From Pseudomonadota bacterium (GTDB taxonomy: Bacteria > Myxococcota_A > UBA9042 > GCA-2863065), in the NCBI GenBank assembly GCA_005776585.1, contig SXOX01000162.1, positions 25,587 through 89,586 on the forward strand: a stretch of DNA of 64,000 bases. Direction: 5' to 3'. Of the stretch, positions 1 through 9,387 are shown piece by piece. The position numbers and the translations under genes were made by a program. The notes under the pieces are model-generated. The model made no database searches, was not told where the DNA came from, and saw nothing but the letters and a program-made list of their open reading frames with translations. Numbering within the stretch: position 1 is the first letter of the stretch; each line of letters opens with the position of its first letter.

Positions 1-470
1 ACCAGCCAGAACCAGGCCATGACGAGCCCCGGCATGAGTCCGTTGTGCCAGACAGGGACAAAGATGCGCTCGAAGTAGGTACCGCTGACAAGAATCGCGG
101 TCAGGGCCACGGCTAGCGTGCGTGAGGAGAGCCGGCGAAGCACGTCGGCCAACGCCAGAAGGCCGAGCGCGGAGGTGACGACGTGCAGCCAGTGGACGCT
201 GAGCGGGCCCGGCGCAATGGCCTGGGCCAGGGCCGCGACGTAGTAGTAGCCGGGGCCGAGACTGACATTGGTCGGAAAGACCCCTGGACCGTAGTCGGGG
301 AGGACTCCGTAGTGTACGAGCGCGTGGACGCGCAGGAGATCCCGGGTGGTATCGGGACACCCGTCGAGTCGACCAGCGAAAGTGACGCCGTACGTCCAGA
401 TGAACCAGGCGAGCAGCGCGACGAGCGCGCCCACGTAGGCGATGCGCGCCGCGCGACTACTGGCTGGCAC
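1..470 (-). CDS. Polytopic membrane protein, glycosyltransferase-C-like (3' part runs off the window)
   Basis: The reverse strand reads open from about 521 to the left edge. I place the start at GTG 470 because GGAAG lies 8 nt upstream; the N-terminus then begins MPASSRAARIAYVGALVALL, a positive stretch followed by a membrane helix. Further hydrophobic segments follow, with an intervening loop containing CPDTTRDLLRVHALVHYG and LPDYGPGVFPTN. Luminal loops of this kind after the first helix occur in GT-C (mannosyltransferase-type) membrane enzymes, but no catalytic motif is complete in the 156 residues present, so the family is a guess. It is transcribed away from the haem-motif gene to its right, sharing a roughly 200-bp divergent intergenic region. 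Confidence 0.6.
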   Translation of the reverse strand, partial: MPASSRAARIAYVGALVALLAWFIWTYGVTFAGRLDGCPDTTRDLLRVHALVHYGVLPDYGPGVFPTNVSLGPGYYYVAALAQAIAPGPLSVHWLHVVTSALGLLALADVLRRLSSRTLAVALTAILVSGTYFERIFVPVWHNGLMPGLVMAWFWL

Positions 471-673
471 TACGCTGTCTTCCAAGCCGTTCCATCCGCA
501 AGTGCTGCCACGTCGCGCAACCTACGTTTGCCCGCCGTCGACCGTCAAGCGCCACGATGACCGTCGTCGCGCGCCAGCCACGGGCGACGGCGCCGCTGCG
601 CACCCCGCGCCTTGCGGTCGAGCAGGCGGGCGTGTAGTTGTTGACGGGGTCCGTGAGGACGTGAAGGAATGGC

Positions 674-1222
674 ATGCTCCGTCGCTTCTTGGTCGTCTCC
701 ACCCTGCTGACCGGAATGGCGCGCTGCTCATTCGCGCCGGGCCACCCCCCGACTGCGCCAACGGATGCGGGGCCCATGCCAGACACCGAGAGCGACGACG
801 CCATAGACGACGCCGACCCGGAGGCGCCGGTACGGACGCCGCTGAGCCTGCCCCCTGGGCCGCCGTACACCCACGCGAAGCACGCGCGACCGATCTACGC
901 GCACTATTGCGGCGGCTGCCACACGGCGGATGAGACCGAGGGCCGCTGCGACGGCGCCACGTGCTTCGTCGGCAGGGCGGACCTGCTCGCTCAGCCCGGG
1001 TGCTGCTCCGAGGGTAACGGCTTTGCGACCTGCGGAGGGAAGGCCTCGGTCGTGCCGGGAACGACCCTCGCCCACTGCACGCTGCGCCGCATTCGCGACA
1101 CGATCACGTCGACTCAGACGGGCAGCGGCCCGCTGTTGCTCGATCGCGGCGGACCGATCCTCGTCGACGAAGAGCATGTCGCGATCCTCGATGCGTGGGT
1201 CGCGGCAGGGCAGCCGCAATGA
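674..1222 (+). CDS. Exported c-type haem-motif protein
   Basis: A 182-residue protein. The ATG is preceded by AAGGA about 6 nt upstream. Residues 1-17 form a signal peptide (LRRFLVVSTLLTG); Cys18 lacks a good lipobox because Arg precedes it. A Pro/Asp-rich linker (20-65) leads to a single CXXCH haem site, CGGCH, at 79-83. More cysteines follow (GRCDGATCF, QPGCC), and the C-terminus ends VAILDAWVAAGQ, as in small planctomycete-type cytochrome domains whose last helix ends in a W-[IV]-x-x-G pattern. One haem and periplasmic electron transfer are inferred. It is convergent with the Cys-rich lipoprotein on the other strand. Confidence 0.7.
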   Translation: MLRRFLVVSTLLTGMARCSFAPGHPPTAPTDAGPMPDTESDDAIDDADPEAPVRTPLSLPPGPPYTHAKHARPIYAHYCGGCHTADETEGRCDGATCFVGRADLLAQPGCCSEGNGFATCGGKASVVPGTTLAHCTLRRIRDTITSTQTGSGPLLLDRGGPILVDEEHVAILDAWVAAGQPQ

Positions 1223-1270
1223 CCCGCAGCGACGCGGACGCCTCTGACCCACCGAGGCCGGTCTACGCGG

Positions 1271-2263
1271 TCAGAACACCTCGAGCTGAGTGAAGTCCCC
1301 TTCACACGCGGCGTCGTTACACGACGCCCAGCGCTCGAGCGAACCCGACCGGAGGTCGCGCGGCAACCACGCGATGCAGTGGCGCAGGGCCTCGGACCGC
1401 GCGAACGTCGGTGACGGACCGCCGTCTCCGTTTCGAGACTGGTCGGCGATGGCCTTGAGTTGCCCCAACAGGCACTGACTGGTGATGGCGAGCCCCTGCA
1501 CGCAGACCGCGTCGGCAAAGCACGCCTTGATGTCGGCCGTGCACTGCTTGCGCGCCGAAAGGCACAGCGCCGCGTTACGACAGTAGTCCCCCTCGGGCTG
1601 CCCCTGCGGTCCGTCAATGTAGCTCTCCCGAGAGCAGACGAAGCCGGCCGGGCAGTCGTAGTCGTGACAGAACGCGACACACCGCTTGTCCGAAGGGTGC
1701 GCGTTCGTGCCCTCGGCCCATGGAATGCACCCCGCGCTCAGTGCGCACTCTGCGCCGCCGAAGCACGGCTCCCCCGGCAAGGTCGCGCCACCCCGAGAGC
1801 AGGCGCCAGCGACGCACTGCATCGCCGGAGGGCACGCGACACCGGCGCAGAGATCGTTCGAGACGCCCGGCTCGGGCGCGTGGATCGTGTTGCAGACGCC
1901 GCCGGCGGGCCAGTCGCAGTCGTCGCCGAGGTGCGCGCCGTGGTAGGTGCAGTCCGCGTGCGAGTGGCACGGCATCGTCTTGCAGGACGGGTCGGTGATG
2001 CCGTCACCGTCGTCGTCGAGGAAATTGCATGGCTCGCGCGACGGTGTGCACGGCGGCAGCGCGGACTCGCGTGTCCGGCGGCCCATCTTGGGCGTCCAGC
2101 ACAAGACGTCCGACCCGGGCAGGTGCGGCTCCCACGGCGCGGGCTCGACCTGAGCCCCCGGGGCAGCCGCGTCCACGACCTCGTCGATGGCGGTCGATCG
2201 GCACCCGAGGACACCCACGAAGACGGCGATGAGGGGGAGGGGAAGAGGGAAGGGGCGGAGCAC
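1271..2263 (-). CDS. Cys-rich surface lipoprotein, function unknown
   Basis: The open frame extends upstream, but GTG 2263 is the best start: AGGAGG lies 6 nt before it, and the product then begins with a textbook lipoprotein signal (LRPFPLPLPLIAVFVGVLGC, lipobox LGC). The 330-residue protein has a short Asp/Ala/Pro linker, an acidic segment CNFLDDDGDGITDPSC resembling a MopE or calcium-binding loop, and four or more disulfide-type modules with regularly spaced cysteines (CAGVACPPAMQCVAGAC; CFGGAECALSAGC; CHDYDCPAGFVC). It closes with a cysteine-paired helical tail. The architecture is typical of myxobacterial outer-surface lipoproteins. No enzymatic motif is visible. Confidence 0.7.
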   Translation of the reverse strand: MLRPFPLPLPLIAVFVGVLGCRSTAIDEVVDAAAPGAQVEPAPWEPHLPGSDVLCWTPKMGRRTRESALPPCTPSREPCNFLDDDGDGITDPSCKTMPCHSHADCTYHGAHLGDDCDWPAGGVCNTIHAPEPGVSNDLCAGVACPPAMQCVAGACSRGGATLPGEPCFGGAECALSAGCIPWAEGTNAHPSDKRCVAFCHDYDCPAGFVCSRESYIDGPQGQPEGDYCRNAALCLSARKQCTADIKACFADAVCVQGLAITSQCLLGQLKAIADQSRNGDGGPSPTFARSEALRHCIAWLPRDLRSGSLERWASCNDAACEGDFTQLEVF

Positions 2264-2489
2264 GCGGGGCCTCCTGCGGTGCGGCGCGTGGCTCAGCGCG
2301 GCCACTGCGAAGACGGTACGCATTGTGCAGCGCGAGGTCAACGCCCTTCGAAGAACGAGAGGCGCGACGTGACCGATGAGTTGCAGTCGGGGTGGCCCTT
2401 GGCTACGCTCACCTGACGGAGCACGAGCGAACGCGCGACGGATGCGCGCGCTTGCGTCGCGTGAACGCTCCCCTCGAGGACGAGGAACG

Positions 2490-3326
2490 ATGCCTGCACG
2501 AGTTACCCGGTCCCTTTTGTTCTCCCTGTGCTTGAGCGGCTGCACCACGAAGGAGACGACGGTCTACGTGACGGTCGGTCCCGCGGACGCAAGCGACGCG
2601 CTGCAATCGAGCAAGAGTGAAGTCGACGTCGGTGGCAAGCAGGACACCACGCCGGCCAAGGATGGCGTGCAGGCAAACGACCTGTCCCCGAACAAGCCCG
2701 ACTCGGACTCGGGACCGTCGCAGGACCAGGGCAGCAGCGATCCCGGGCCGGGGGACGACCTCGCCGATGGCCCGGTCCTCCCGGACGGAGGTCCGACAGA
2801 CGATGTGCACAAGCCCCCGCCGAAGGACGGGGGCGGTTTCGATACCTCGATCCCTGCGGGCGAATGCTGGAAGCCGGCCGGCGCGCCCATGGGCATCGAC
2901 TGCGCGGCGTTCTGCGCCGCGGCGAAGAAGTGCGCCGTCGACACGGAGTGCGAGAGCGGCTGCGCGCTCGTCACGTCGTACCTCGAGCCGAGCGCCGGGG
3001 CGAAGCTGTTGGGGTGCATCCAGTCGGCCCCCTGCGGTTACACGAACGCGTTCGAACTCTTCCAGAGCTGCCTCATGCAGCTGCCGAAGCTCGGCTACAC
3101 GGCACCGGCCGCCGCCAAGACGACGTGCGATGCGCTGAACGCGCAGCTTCAGTCGTGCGCCATCAACACGGGCTCCGCGGCGGCGGAGATGTGCTTCACG
3201 TTCTCGACGGCGTTTACCTCGGCGGCCATCGCGCAGGTCGAAGCCTGCGCCTCGGCGCCATGTGCGGACGTCAAGGCGTGCCTGCTCGCTGCCAACTGCA
3301 CCCTCGGACCGGCGCTGGTCAACTGA
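2490..3326 (+). CDS. Lipoprotein with Asp/Pro-rich linker and Cys-rich helical domain
   Basis: The start is ATG 2490, with GAGG upstream and an immediate lipoprotein signal (MPARVTRSLLFSLCLSGC). The mature protein has a long acidic, low-complexity linker (about residues 25-130, rich in Asp, Pro, Gly and Ser) that could span the envelope. It is followed by a C-terminal domain of about 145 residues with 14 or so cysteines in paired helical spacing (CAAFCAAAKKCAVDTECESGC; CASAPCADVKACLLAANC). That pattern suggests a small disulfide-stabilised helical bundle. No known catalytic or haem motif is present (no CXXCH). It is divergent from the neighbouring lipoprotein gene starting at 2263. Confidence 0.7.
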   Translation: MPARVTRSLLFSLCLSGCTTKETTVYVTVGPADASDALQSSKSEVDVGGKQDTTPAKDGVQANDLSPNKPDSDSGPSQDQGSSDPGPGDDLADGPVLPDGGPTDDVHKPPPKDGGGFDTSIPAGECWKPAGAPMGIDCAAFCAAAKKCAVDTECESGCALVTSYLEPSAGAKLLGCIQSAPCGYTNAFELFQSCLMQLPKLGYTAPAAAKTTCDALNAQLQSCAINTGSAAAEMCFTFSTAFTSAAIAQVEACASAPCADVKACLLAANCTLGPALVN

Positions 3327-3388
3327 GGTCCTTGCGGCAGGCCCATGGCCCCGCGCCAAGGCACCGTGCCCGCGAGAAACGTGGGACG

Positions 3389-5431
3389 CTATGGGTCCTT
3401 GAGCTCGACTCCAGACTCCGAGCACCGCATGTGACCGTCAGGAAACAGCACGGGAGCGAGCCTCTGACAGAGCGATAGAAACGACGTGCCCTCCACGATG
3501 ATGGGCATCGTCGAGCCGACCCGATCCGGGCCCGGGTCACCCGCCATGAGGAACTGCGGAGACCCGAGGATGACACCGCACGCCAGCCGAAGGTTGCCTT
3601 CGAGTCCAACGACCTCGGCGACGGGCGTGCCGAGCGAGGCGCCGAAGAGCCGCTCGAATGCCGCTCGGACGGCGGGGCTCTCGACCTTGGGATCGGAGAT
3701 CAGGCGATCCTGGAGAGCGCCAATGATGTCTTCGAGACGCGTGTCCGGGCCCGCGGAGCGCACCAGTCGGTCGATGAAGTCGTCTGGGCGCGGATCGAGC
3801 CAGTAGGTCGAGCTGGCGAACTCCATCGGGTCGACGCACGCTCCGACGCCCGCCTCCCACGAGAGCATCGACAGCAGGCTCGCGCCGCGGAAGCCGCGCT
3901 CCGAGTCGGTGAGGTAGACGCCGATGTCGCGTTGGAAGCGGCCCTCGATCGGCAGCTGAACCGTCGCCGCGTCGGGCTCCTTCTCCGTGATGAACTCCCG
4001 GGGAGCAGGCCATCCCAAGGCGTACGCGACAGCCCCGTACGCGAGCCGTGGGTCCAGAGGCCGGAGCGCATCGCCCACGCCGTTGCGGCGGCGCTCGGGG
4101 AGCTCGTCGCTGACCGTCCACGGATCGAAGATGGGCGGGAGGTGATACGGCGAGCCAGGCGCGTCGCACGCGGGCGGATTCGCCTGGTTGTAGGTCGGGT
4201 GGGTCACGATGGCGACCAGCAGCTCCCGGAGAGAGAAGCCGCTACCGATGAACCGCTCCGCGAGATCGACCATCAGATCGCGCTGGAAGCGGTTGCGTGG
4301 GAAGTGGTTCGCGGTCGTCAGCGACCGACCGGTGACCTCGCGCCAGACCATGTTCGCGATGGAGAGCGATGTGAGGTACGCAAAGCCCACCTCGGGATCC
4401 ATCGAGAGCTCGGGCCCGAGGACGAGCGGGGCGAGGCGCAGCTTGGCCAGGCCAGCGCTCAGATGGCGCTGAAGATCGAAAACGGAGCCAACGGTGCCCG
4501 TACTCTCGATGAAGAAGCCGACCTCCTTGCTACCGTTCGGCCCGATGGCCTCCGGTCGAACGAAGGTCCCACACTGGGCGCTCGCGCCCCACGGCTGGAA
4601 GCTCGGTACCGCGGGACGGGGCGGACCGTGGCGACCGCCATCGACGGGGACCAGTACCCCGCCCTGTCGAAACAGCGTGTGAACCGCGGTACCCGTCGGG
4701 CCCGGACCACCGCTGTTGCCGTAGAGCGCCTTCTCGAAGTGACCCGGCACGGACCACGCGCGCGAATAGCGCGGATCCGGGTCGAACAGTACGTTGTACT
4801 CAGAATTGTGACAGACCATGCACTCCTGACTTCGATTCAAGTACGTGCGCTGAAACGTCTGAGACCACACCGACCTCTGCTCGGCATCCTCGGTGGGCGC
4901 GACCGGCGTTGCGGGGATCATGACGAGGTGCGCCTTCAACACGACCGACACGTCGTCCAGCTGAAGCGCCGAGCGAAACAGGTCGGTCAGGTTCCAATCG
5001 GTAATGGGTGGCGCGGACTCGGGCGCGTGGTCTCGGACCCACGTTGCCAGCTCGGTACCGGTCTCGGTGCGCATGGGTGCGCCGTAGCACGCCGGAGGAG
5101 CCCTCGGCCCAGCGCGGTTGACCTCGAGCCCGTCTTTGAAGAGCGACCACTGGCGCGTCGCGAACTCGTCGGAGCGCGACATGGCGCGGACCAAGGTGGC
5201 CCGGTCGGTCCGGCGAAGCACCTGCAGCAGGACGTCGACCTCGCGGATGGAGACGGGCCTCCTCCCCCAGAGAATCGGCACGATGCGCTTGATGAAGGCC
5301 TCGTCGCCAGCATCGCACACCGCCGCGGGGTCGACCTCGACCGCCACGACCGGTCGCGACGCCTCCGAAGGGGCTTCCCCGTCGTCGGACGCCATCGCCA
5401 GCGCGAAGGCCGCGATGACGACCACGGTCAC
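3389..5431 (-). CDS. DUF1549/DUF1553-like protein with a haem-type CXXCH
   Basis: A 680-residue protein starting at GTG 5431, which overlaps the stop of the upstream DUF1501 gene as GTGA, so the two are translationally coupled. Residues 1-15 look like a signal peptide. Residues 43-105 (DEAFIKRIVPILWGRRPVSI) match the style of DUF1549 domains. Residues 204-208 (CMVCH, after YLNRSQE) form a CXXCH. About residues 370-420 carry the DUF1553-like block FQRDLMVDLAERFIGSGFSLRELL followed by IVTHPTY. In Planctomycetes and Myxococcota this family is paired with DUF1501 proteins exactly as here. Catalytic activity is unknown; a periplasmic redox or degradation role is suspected. Confidence 0.75.
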   Translation of the reverse strand: MTVVVIAAFALAMASDDGEAPSEASRPVVAVEVDPAAVCDAGDEAFIKRIVPILWGRRPVSIREVDVLLQVLRRTDRATLVRAMSRSDEFATRQWSLFKDGLEVNRAGPRAPPACYGAPMRTETGTELATWVRDHAPESAPPITDWNLTDLFRSALQLDDVSVVLKAHLVMIPATPVAPTEDAEQRSVWSQTFQRTYLNRSQECMVCHNSEYNVLFDPDPRYSRAWSVPGHFEKALYGNSGGPGPTGTAVHTLFRQGGVLVPVDGGRHGPPRPAVPSFQPWGASAQCGTFVRPEAIGPNGSKEVGFFIESTGTVGSVFDLQRHLSAGLAKLRLAPLVLGPELSMDPEVGFAYLTSLSIANMVWREVTGRSLTTANHFPRNRFQRDLMVDLAERFIGSGFSLRELLVAIVTHPTYNQANPPACDAPGSPYHLPPIFDPWTVSDELPERRRNGVGDALRPLDPRLAYGAVAYALGWPAPREFITEKEPDAATVQLPIEGRFQRDIGVYLTDSERGFRGASLLSMLSWEAGVGACVDPMEFASSTYWLDPRPDDFIDRLVRSAGPDTRLEDIIGALQDRLISDPKVESPAVRAAFERLFGASLGTPVAEVVGLEGNLRLACGVILGSPQFLMAGDPGPDRVGSTMPIIVEGTSFLSLCQRLAPVLFPDGHMRCSESGVELKDP

Positions 5432-7056
5432 AGGGGGTACCCCAGGACCATTTCGCGCAGCCAGGCCGCGCCCTCGACCTCCGTGCCGATGTCCGGGAGA
5501 TCGCCGACGGCGAACGACTCCGGAGTGAATGGCCAGGCGCCCATCATCAGCAGCATGGCCGCGCGGTGTTGGGTCGGCGAGATGGAGCCCGAGCTGGCGA
5601 TCGCGTTCTCGTCGAGGGCCCCGACGATCCCAGAGCGCTCTTCGTCGATGGGGCCCCCGAGCCCGACGACGACGTAACCGTACGGCCAGTGATCGGTTCC
5701 CCAGTTCTCGAGCTCACCGTCGGGACCCATGCGCTGCGGATATGGCGATCGGCCAAACTCCGTGTTCAACAGGACCATCGTCCTGTCGAGGTCGATCTTG
5801 GTCGGATCGCGCTCTCCAGGCTCATTGATTCGACTGACGAGGTGCTTCATGGAGTGAAGCGTGTTGCTCGCAGTCCAACGCACGTGGTCGAAGTGCGTGT
5901 CGTAGCCGGCCCCCAGCCGATCGGGGTACAATCCGCCTTCGATCACGCACACATAGCGCGCCGGATGGAGCGGATGGTTGGCAAGCTTGACGCCGAGGGC
6001 GATGGATGCGGCCGTATCGTCCGGACTGGGCTCCTTCTCGCACGTCTGCGCATCCGAGGGCGTCAGATCGGCGCCCGCGAAGATCTGCTGCAGGAGGCGA
6101 AAGCCTTCCACGGAGGTGTGGCCGTGCTCGAGGTCGGCCAGCGCAGGTGCGCGCATGTCGGCCCCGAGTCGCTGGCGGTAGTCCGCCAGGTAGGCGGCCG
6201 CCAGCGCATCGACCTGGGCGTGGCGATCGCCGATGACGCGCCGCTCCAGTCGTTGGAGGAACTCCCGCGACTGTGGTCCAAGGCGCAGACTGAGGGGCCG
6301 AGACGCCGCACGATGGAGTCCAATCGCCGCAGCGGCGTCGGTGTTGGTGACGAGATCCGCCGCGCGCTGATACAGCGTGTAGGAGAAGGGCTGAATCACC
6401 TCGACGGGCACGCGGTCGCGGAAGAAGCGCTCCAAGTGCGTCCCCAGAGCCGCACCGCGGCTGCTCCCGCGTCGCAGCCCGGTCAAGCTGAACGGCACCG
6501 CGCCGACGTGGTCGAAGACATCGTGCCGCATCGTCCAGACGCGCATGCGCGCCAGGAGATCCGGACGCTCTCGCAAGGGAGCGATGAACGGGCCGAGATT
6601 GACGGTCTTGCCGAGGGCGTCGGTTCGCCACGGCGCGAGCAGCGGGCGATCCGCTCCGCCACAGCGCGCAAACTCCGAGCCAATGGTGCGCGCGACACCC
6701 GACTGGAACGTCCACCACTGGCTTCCGCCCGTGTACGTCTTGCCGAGCTCGATCCCGTGCTCGATGCGGTACGGCTTCGGGTTGTTGGCCGGATCTCCGT
6801 ACTCTGGAACGACGTAGAAGCTCTCCCAGGGCGACAAGCCGCCGTAGAGAAACAACTCGAGCAGGTTGAACGGCTGCCGTTCGGCGGGGAGCCGCACGGC
6901 CTCGAACGGGGCGGGGATCTGCGCCCACGGCGTGGACGTCCGCGGCGATCCCTGGGCGACCGCTTGGGTCGTCACGCCGCCTCCGCAACGCGCCGCACCG
7001 GCGAGGCCAAGCAGTGACGAGCAGGCCACGCGGCGCAGCAGCTCGCGTCGATGCAT
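5428..7056 (-). CDS. DUF1501 family protein with Tat-like signal
   Basis: The 542-residue product begins MHRRELLRR followed by a Ser/Leu/Gly-rich segment, a twin-arginine-like export signal; in-frame GTG codons at 7071 and 7065 are possible alternative starts. The C-terminal half holds the family block TEFGRSPYPQRMGPDGELEN followed by WGTDHWPYGYVVVGLGGP, typical of DUF1501 proteins (an alkaline-phosphatase-superfamily-like fold, usually annotated as sulfatase-like). It is first in a two-gene operon with the DUF1549/1553-like gene. Substrate unknown. The pairing suggests an exported enzyme partnered with a haem-type protein. Confidence 0.8.
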   Translation of the reverse strand: MHRRELLRRVACSSLLGLAGAARCGGGVTTQAVAQGSPRTSTPWAQIPAPFEAVRLPAERQPFNLLELFLYGGLSPWESFYVVPEYGDPANNPKPYRIEHGIELGKTYTGGSQWWTFQSGVARTIGSEFARCGGADRPLLAPWRTDALGKTVNLGPFIAPLRERPDLLARMRVWTMRHDVFDHVGAVPFSLTGLRRGSSRGAALGTHLERFFRDRVPVEVIQPFSYTLYQRAADLVTNTDAAAAIGLHRAASRPLSLRLGPQSREFLQRLERRVIGDRHAQVDALAAAYLADYRQRLGADMRAPALADLEHGHTSVEGFRLLQQIFAGADLTPSDAQTCEKEPSPDDTAASIALGVKLANHPLHPARYVCVIEGGLYPDRLGAGYDTHFDHVRWTASNTLHSMKHLVSRINEPGERDPTKIDLDRTMVLLNTEFGRSPYPQRMGPDGELENWGTDHWPYGYVVVGLGGPIDEERSGIVGALDENAIASSGSISPTQHRAAMLLMMGAWPFTPESFAVGDLPDIGTEVEGAAWLREMVLGYPL

Positions 7057-7104
7057 GGACGTCACACCCACCCGATCGCCGTCGGCGCCAATCGCGCGAC
7101 CACG

Positions 7105-8439
7105 CTATTTCGGTGCAGGCGGCGGTCGCGAGGCGTCCACGAGCGCGTCGACGTTCGTCCAGCCGCCGAGCCAGCGTGTTTTGCCGTCCTGCGTGACCGC
7201 CCCGCCTTTGCCCTGCGAGGCACCCATGATCTCATTGGTGCGCGGATCGTAGATGCGCAGCCCGCTCTTGGCGCCCTGGTTGTCGACCTTCCCCGGGACG
7301 TGAGCGCCGCCGTCGAAGGTCGTCCAGAGCTCCCGCCCGGTAGGCTTGCCGTCGGCGTCGGTCTCCGGTCGCAGGCCGTTGAAGAAGCCCACGTGCGAGA
7401 ACTCGAGCCCGCCCATGCGATTGCCACCCTTGAGGGCCTTCTCGGTGCCGGCCGTGGCTGCCGTCTTGGCGCGCGCCTCGGCGAGCTTGGCGTCGAGCTC
7501 TTGGAGCCGCTTGTCGTGCGCGGCCTTGAGCTCCTGGAGCCGGGCCTCGAGCTGCGGCACCTTGGCCTGTCCCGCCTTGGAGATGGCCTCAGTCGCGCTC
7601 TGCGACGCGGCCCGAGCCTCAGCGAGCTTCTTCTCGATGGACTTCACGTTCTGCGAATACATCGAGTACTGCGAGTTCTCGCCGTCGATGTCTCCCTGCA
7701 CCTTGTCGGCGCTGCCACGCATCTCGAGGACGAGGATGTCCCCCGGCTGTGGGCGATTGGGCATGCCCGGCTTGGCCTCGACCCATGCCCCCCGTTTGGT
7801 GGCCTCGAGCCGTCCGAGCGTGCCGTAGGTGAACATGTCGAACTTGGCGGCGTCCGTCTGTTTGACGTGCTGCTGTGTGGCTTTGAACGCGGCCTCGAGC
7901 AGCTTGGTCTGGGTCGCGATGCACGTGGTGAAGTGCGAGTCGTCCTTCCGCGGCGGCTTCTTGTGAGTCTTGGCATACTCGGGGTTGGCCTTGCACTCCT
8001 GCTCCCACTTGGCGACCTCGCCGGGCCAGACGTCCTTGTTGTAGACCTTGGCGTCGGCCTCGCTCTTCTGCCGGTCCTTCCACCACTGTTCGCCACAGAT
8101 GGCCTCGAACTCCGCGTCGCCGACACCCTTGCCGTTGAGGGCCTGGAACTGCTGGAGCAGCGCTTGGCGCAGGGGGCTCAACGCCTCTGGTCCCGCAAGC
8201 GCGGCGGTGTCCGGGGCGCCGGCGTCAGTCGGTTGCGCGGTCGTCGTGGTGTTCGTCGCATCCGGCGCCTTGGCCGCCGCTCCCCTCGGCGAGAGCGCGG
8301 CCTGCTGCGCGGCGTAGCCGTCGAGACCGCCCACGAGCTGCTGTGTGCGGCTCGGTGCCGCCGGGGCGTCCGCGATCGCGGCAGCCGGCTGATTGGCGGG
8401 AACTTGGCTGGCGAGGGCCCGTTGAGGCTGACTACTCAT
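7105..8439 (-). CDS. Papain-like (NlpC/P60-type) fold candidate with inserted coiled coil
   Basis: A 444-residue protein without a signal peptide. Residues 1-115 are low complexity (Ala/Gln/Thr/Pro). The rest shows the order expected of NlpC/P60-like Cys hydrolases: a Cys at the start of a helix (Cys173 in DSHFTTCIATQTKLLEAAF), a strand-turn block RPQPGDILVLEM (about 215-226), and SHVGFF with His349. Between the last two lies a heptad-rich, charged coiled coil (about 235-325, EARLQELKAAHDKRLQELD). The tail contains ELWTTFDGGAHV and YDPRTNEIMG. Function is inferred from motif order only. A secreted effector or cell-wall hydrolase is possible; it could also be a non-enzymatic relative. It is divergent from the beta-helix gene. 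Confidence 0.55.
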   Translation of the reverse strand: MSSQPQRALASQVPANQPAAAIADAPAAPSRTQQLVGGLDGYAAQQAALSPRGAAAKAPDATNTTTTAQPTDAGAPDTAALAGPEALSPLRQALLQQFQALNGKGVGDAEFEAICGEQWWKDRQKSEADAKVYNKDVWPGEVAKWEQECKANPEYAKTHKKPPRKDDSHFTTCIATQTKLLEAAFKATQQHVKQTDAAKFDMFTYGTLGRLEATKRGAWVEAKPGMPNRPQPGDILVLEMRGSADKVQGDIDGENSQYSMYSQNVKSIEKKLAEARAASQSATEAISKAGQAKVPQLEARLQELKAAHDKRLQELDAKLAEARAKTAATAGTEKALKGGNRMGGLEFSHVGFFNGLRPETDADGKPTGRELWTTFDGGAHVPGKVDNQGAKSGLRIYDPRTNEIMGASQGKGGAVTQDGKTRWLGGWTNVDALVDASRPPPAPK

Positions 8440-8637
8440 GACGGCTCCATGCTGCGGAAGGCGACCGAGGCGCGGCGCTCAAACGAGCGACGCGACGGCA
8501 TGATACCTCGTTTGGCCGGCTCTCGGCAACCCGGAGTCCGCCGATGTTCGACGCGCTGGGTGCCTCTGCGGGTGCGCTTGATTCTCGCCGTGGACCTCAC
8601 CGAGGATGGCGGAAACGCACGAAGGGAGGGCCTCGCC

Positions 8638-9378
8638 ATGACCGCGCTCGCACGTACTCTTCTCGCGCCGTGCGTGGTCCTGTGCGCGACCTCGCCGCAC
8701 GCCACGACGCGCACGGCGGGCGCAGCGGGCGCGGGCTACACGACGATCCAGGCCGCCATCGACGCCTCGAGCAACAAGGACGAGAGCCTCGTCTTTCCGG
8801 GGACCTACCTCGGGACCATCGACTTCAAGGGGAAGTCCCTCTGGCTCCACTCGCAGCAAGGCCCGGCCGTCACGACGCTCCAGGGCAGCGGCACGGTCGT
8901 GACCGTGAGCCAGGACGAGACGTCGGACACGGTCATCGAGGGCTTCACGATCACCAGCAGCGGCACCGGGATCTACGTGGGCCGCGCCAGCCCGGTGCTC
9001 CAGGGGTGTACGTTCAAAAACGCGACGGGAACCTACGGCCTGACGGTACGCGAGGGCGGTACGCCGCTGCCGCGGAACCTCACGGTGACGAAGAATAAGG
9101 CGACGCATGCATTCTACATCGGTGATGTGGCCACGAGCGTCGTCATCGAGGACTCCACGCTCACACACAACGTCTCGGCGAACGGCGGGGCCATCACGAT
9201 CGTCTACGGCGCGACCGTCGAGGTCCGCCGATCGACCTTTACGGGCAACTCTGGAACGACGTACGGCGGGGCGATCTATGTCTCGGGTGCCAACCTGACT
9301 GTCTCCGACTCGACGTTCTCGGGCAATGCCATCGTCGACTACGGCAGCGCGCTGTTCCTGGATGCGGCGGCCCCCTAA
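8638..9378 (+). pseudogene. Beta-helix surface protein, segment 1 (N-terminal, ends at in-frame TAA)
   Basis: The ATG has a strong GGGAGGG 7 nt upstream. It encodes a signal peptide and then a parallel beta-helix start (AGYTTIQAAIDAS) with PbH1-type coils carrying repeated xxSTFxGN turns (VIEDSTLTHN, VRRSTFTGNSG, VSDSTFSGN) and GGAI/YGSAL strands, as in polymorphic outer-membrane proteins. A TAA at 9376-9378 stops it after LDAAAP, but the same frame continues directly (RVLVRGSKFFANTA) with the next coil. This is therefore a nonsense-type interruption, not a domain end. Treat it as one gene with the next two segments. Confidence 0.75.
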
Positions 9379-9387
9379 CGTGTCCTC

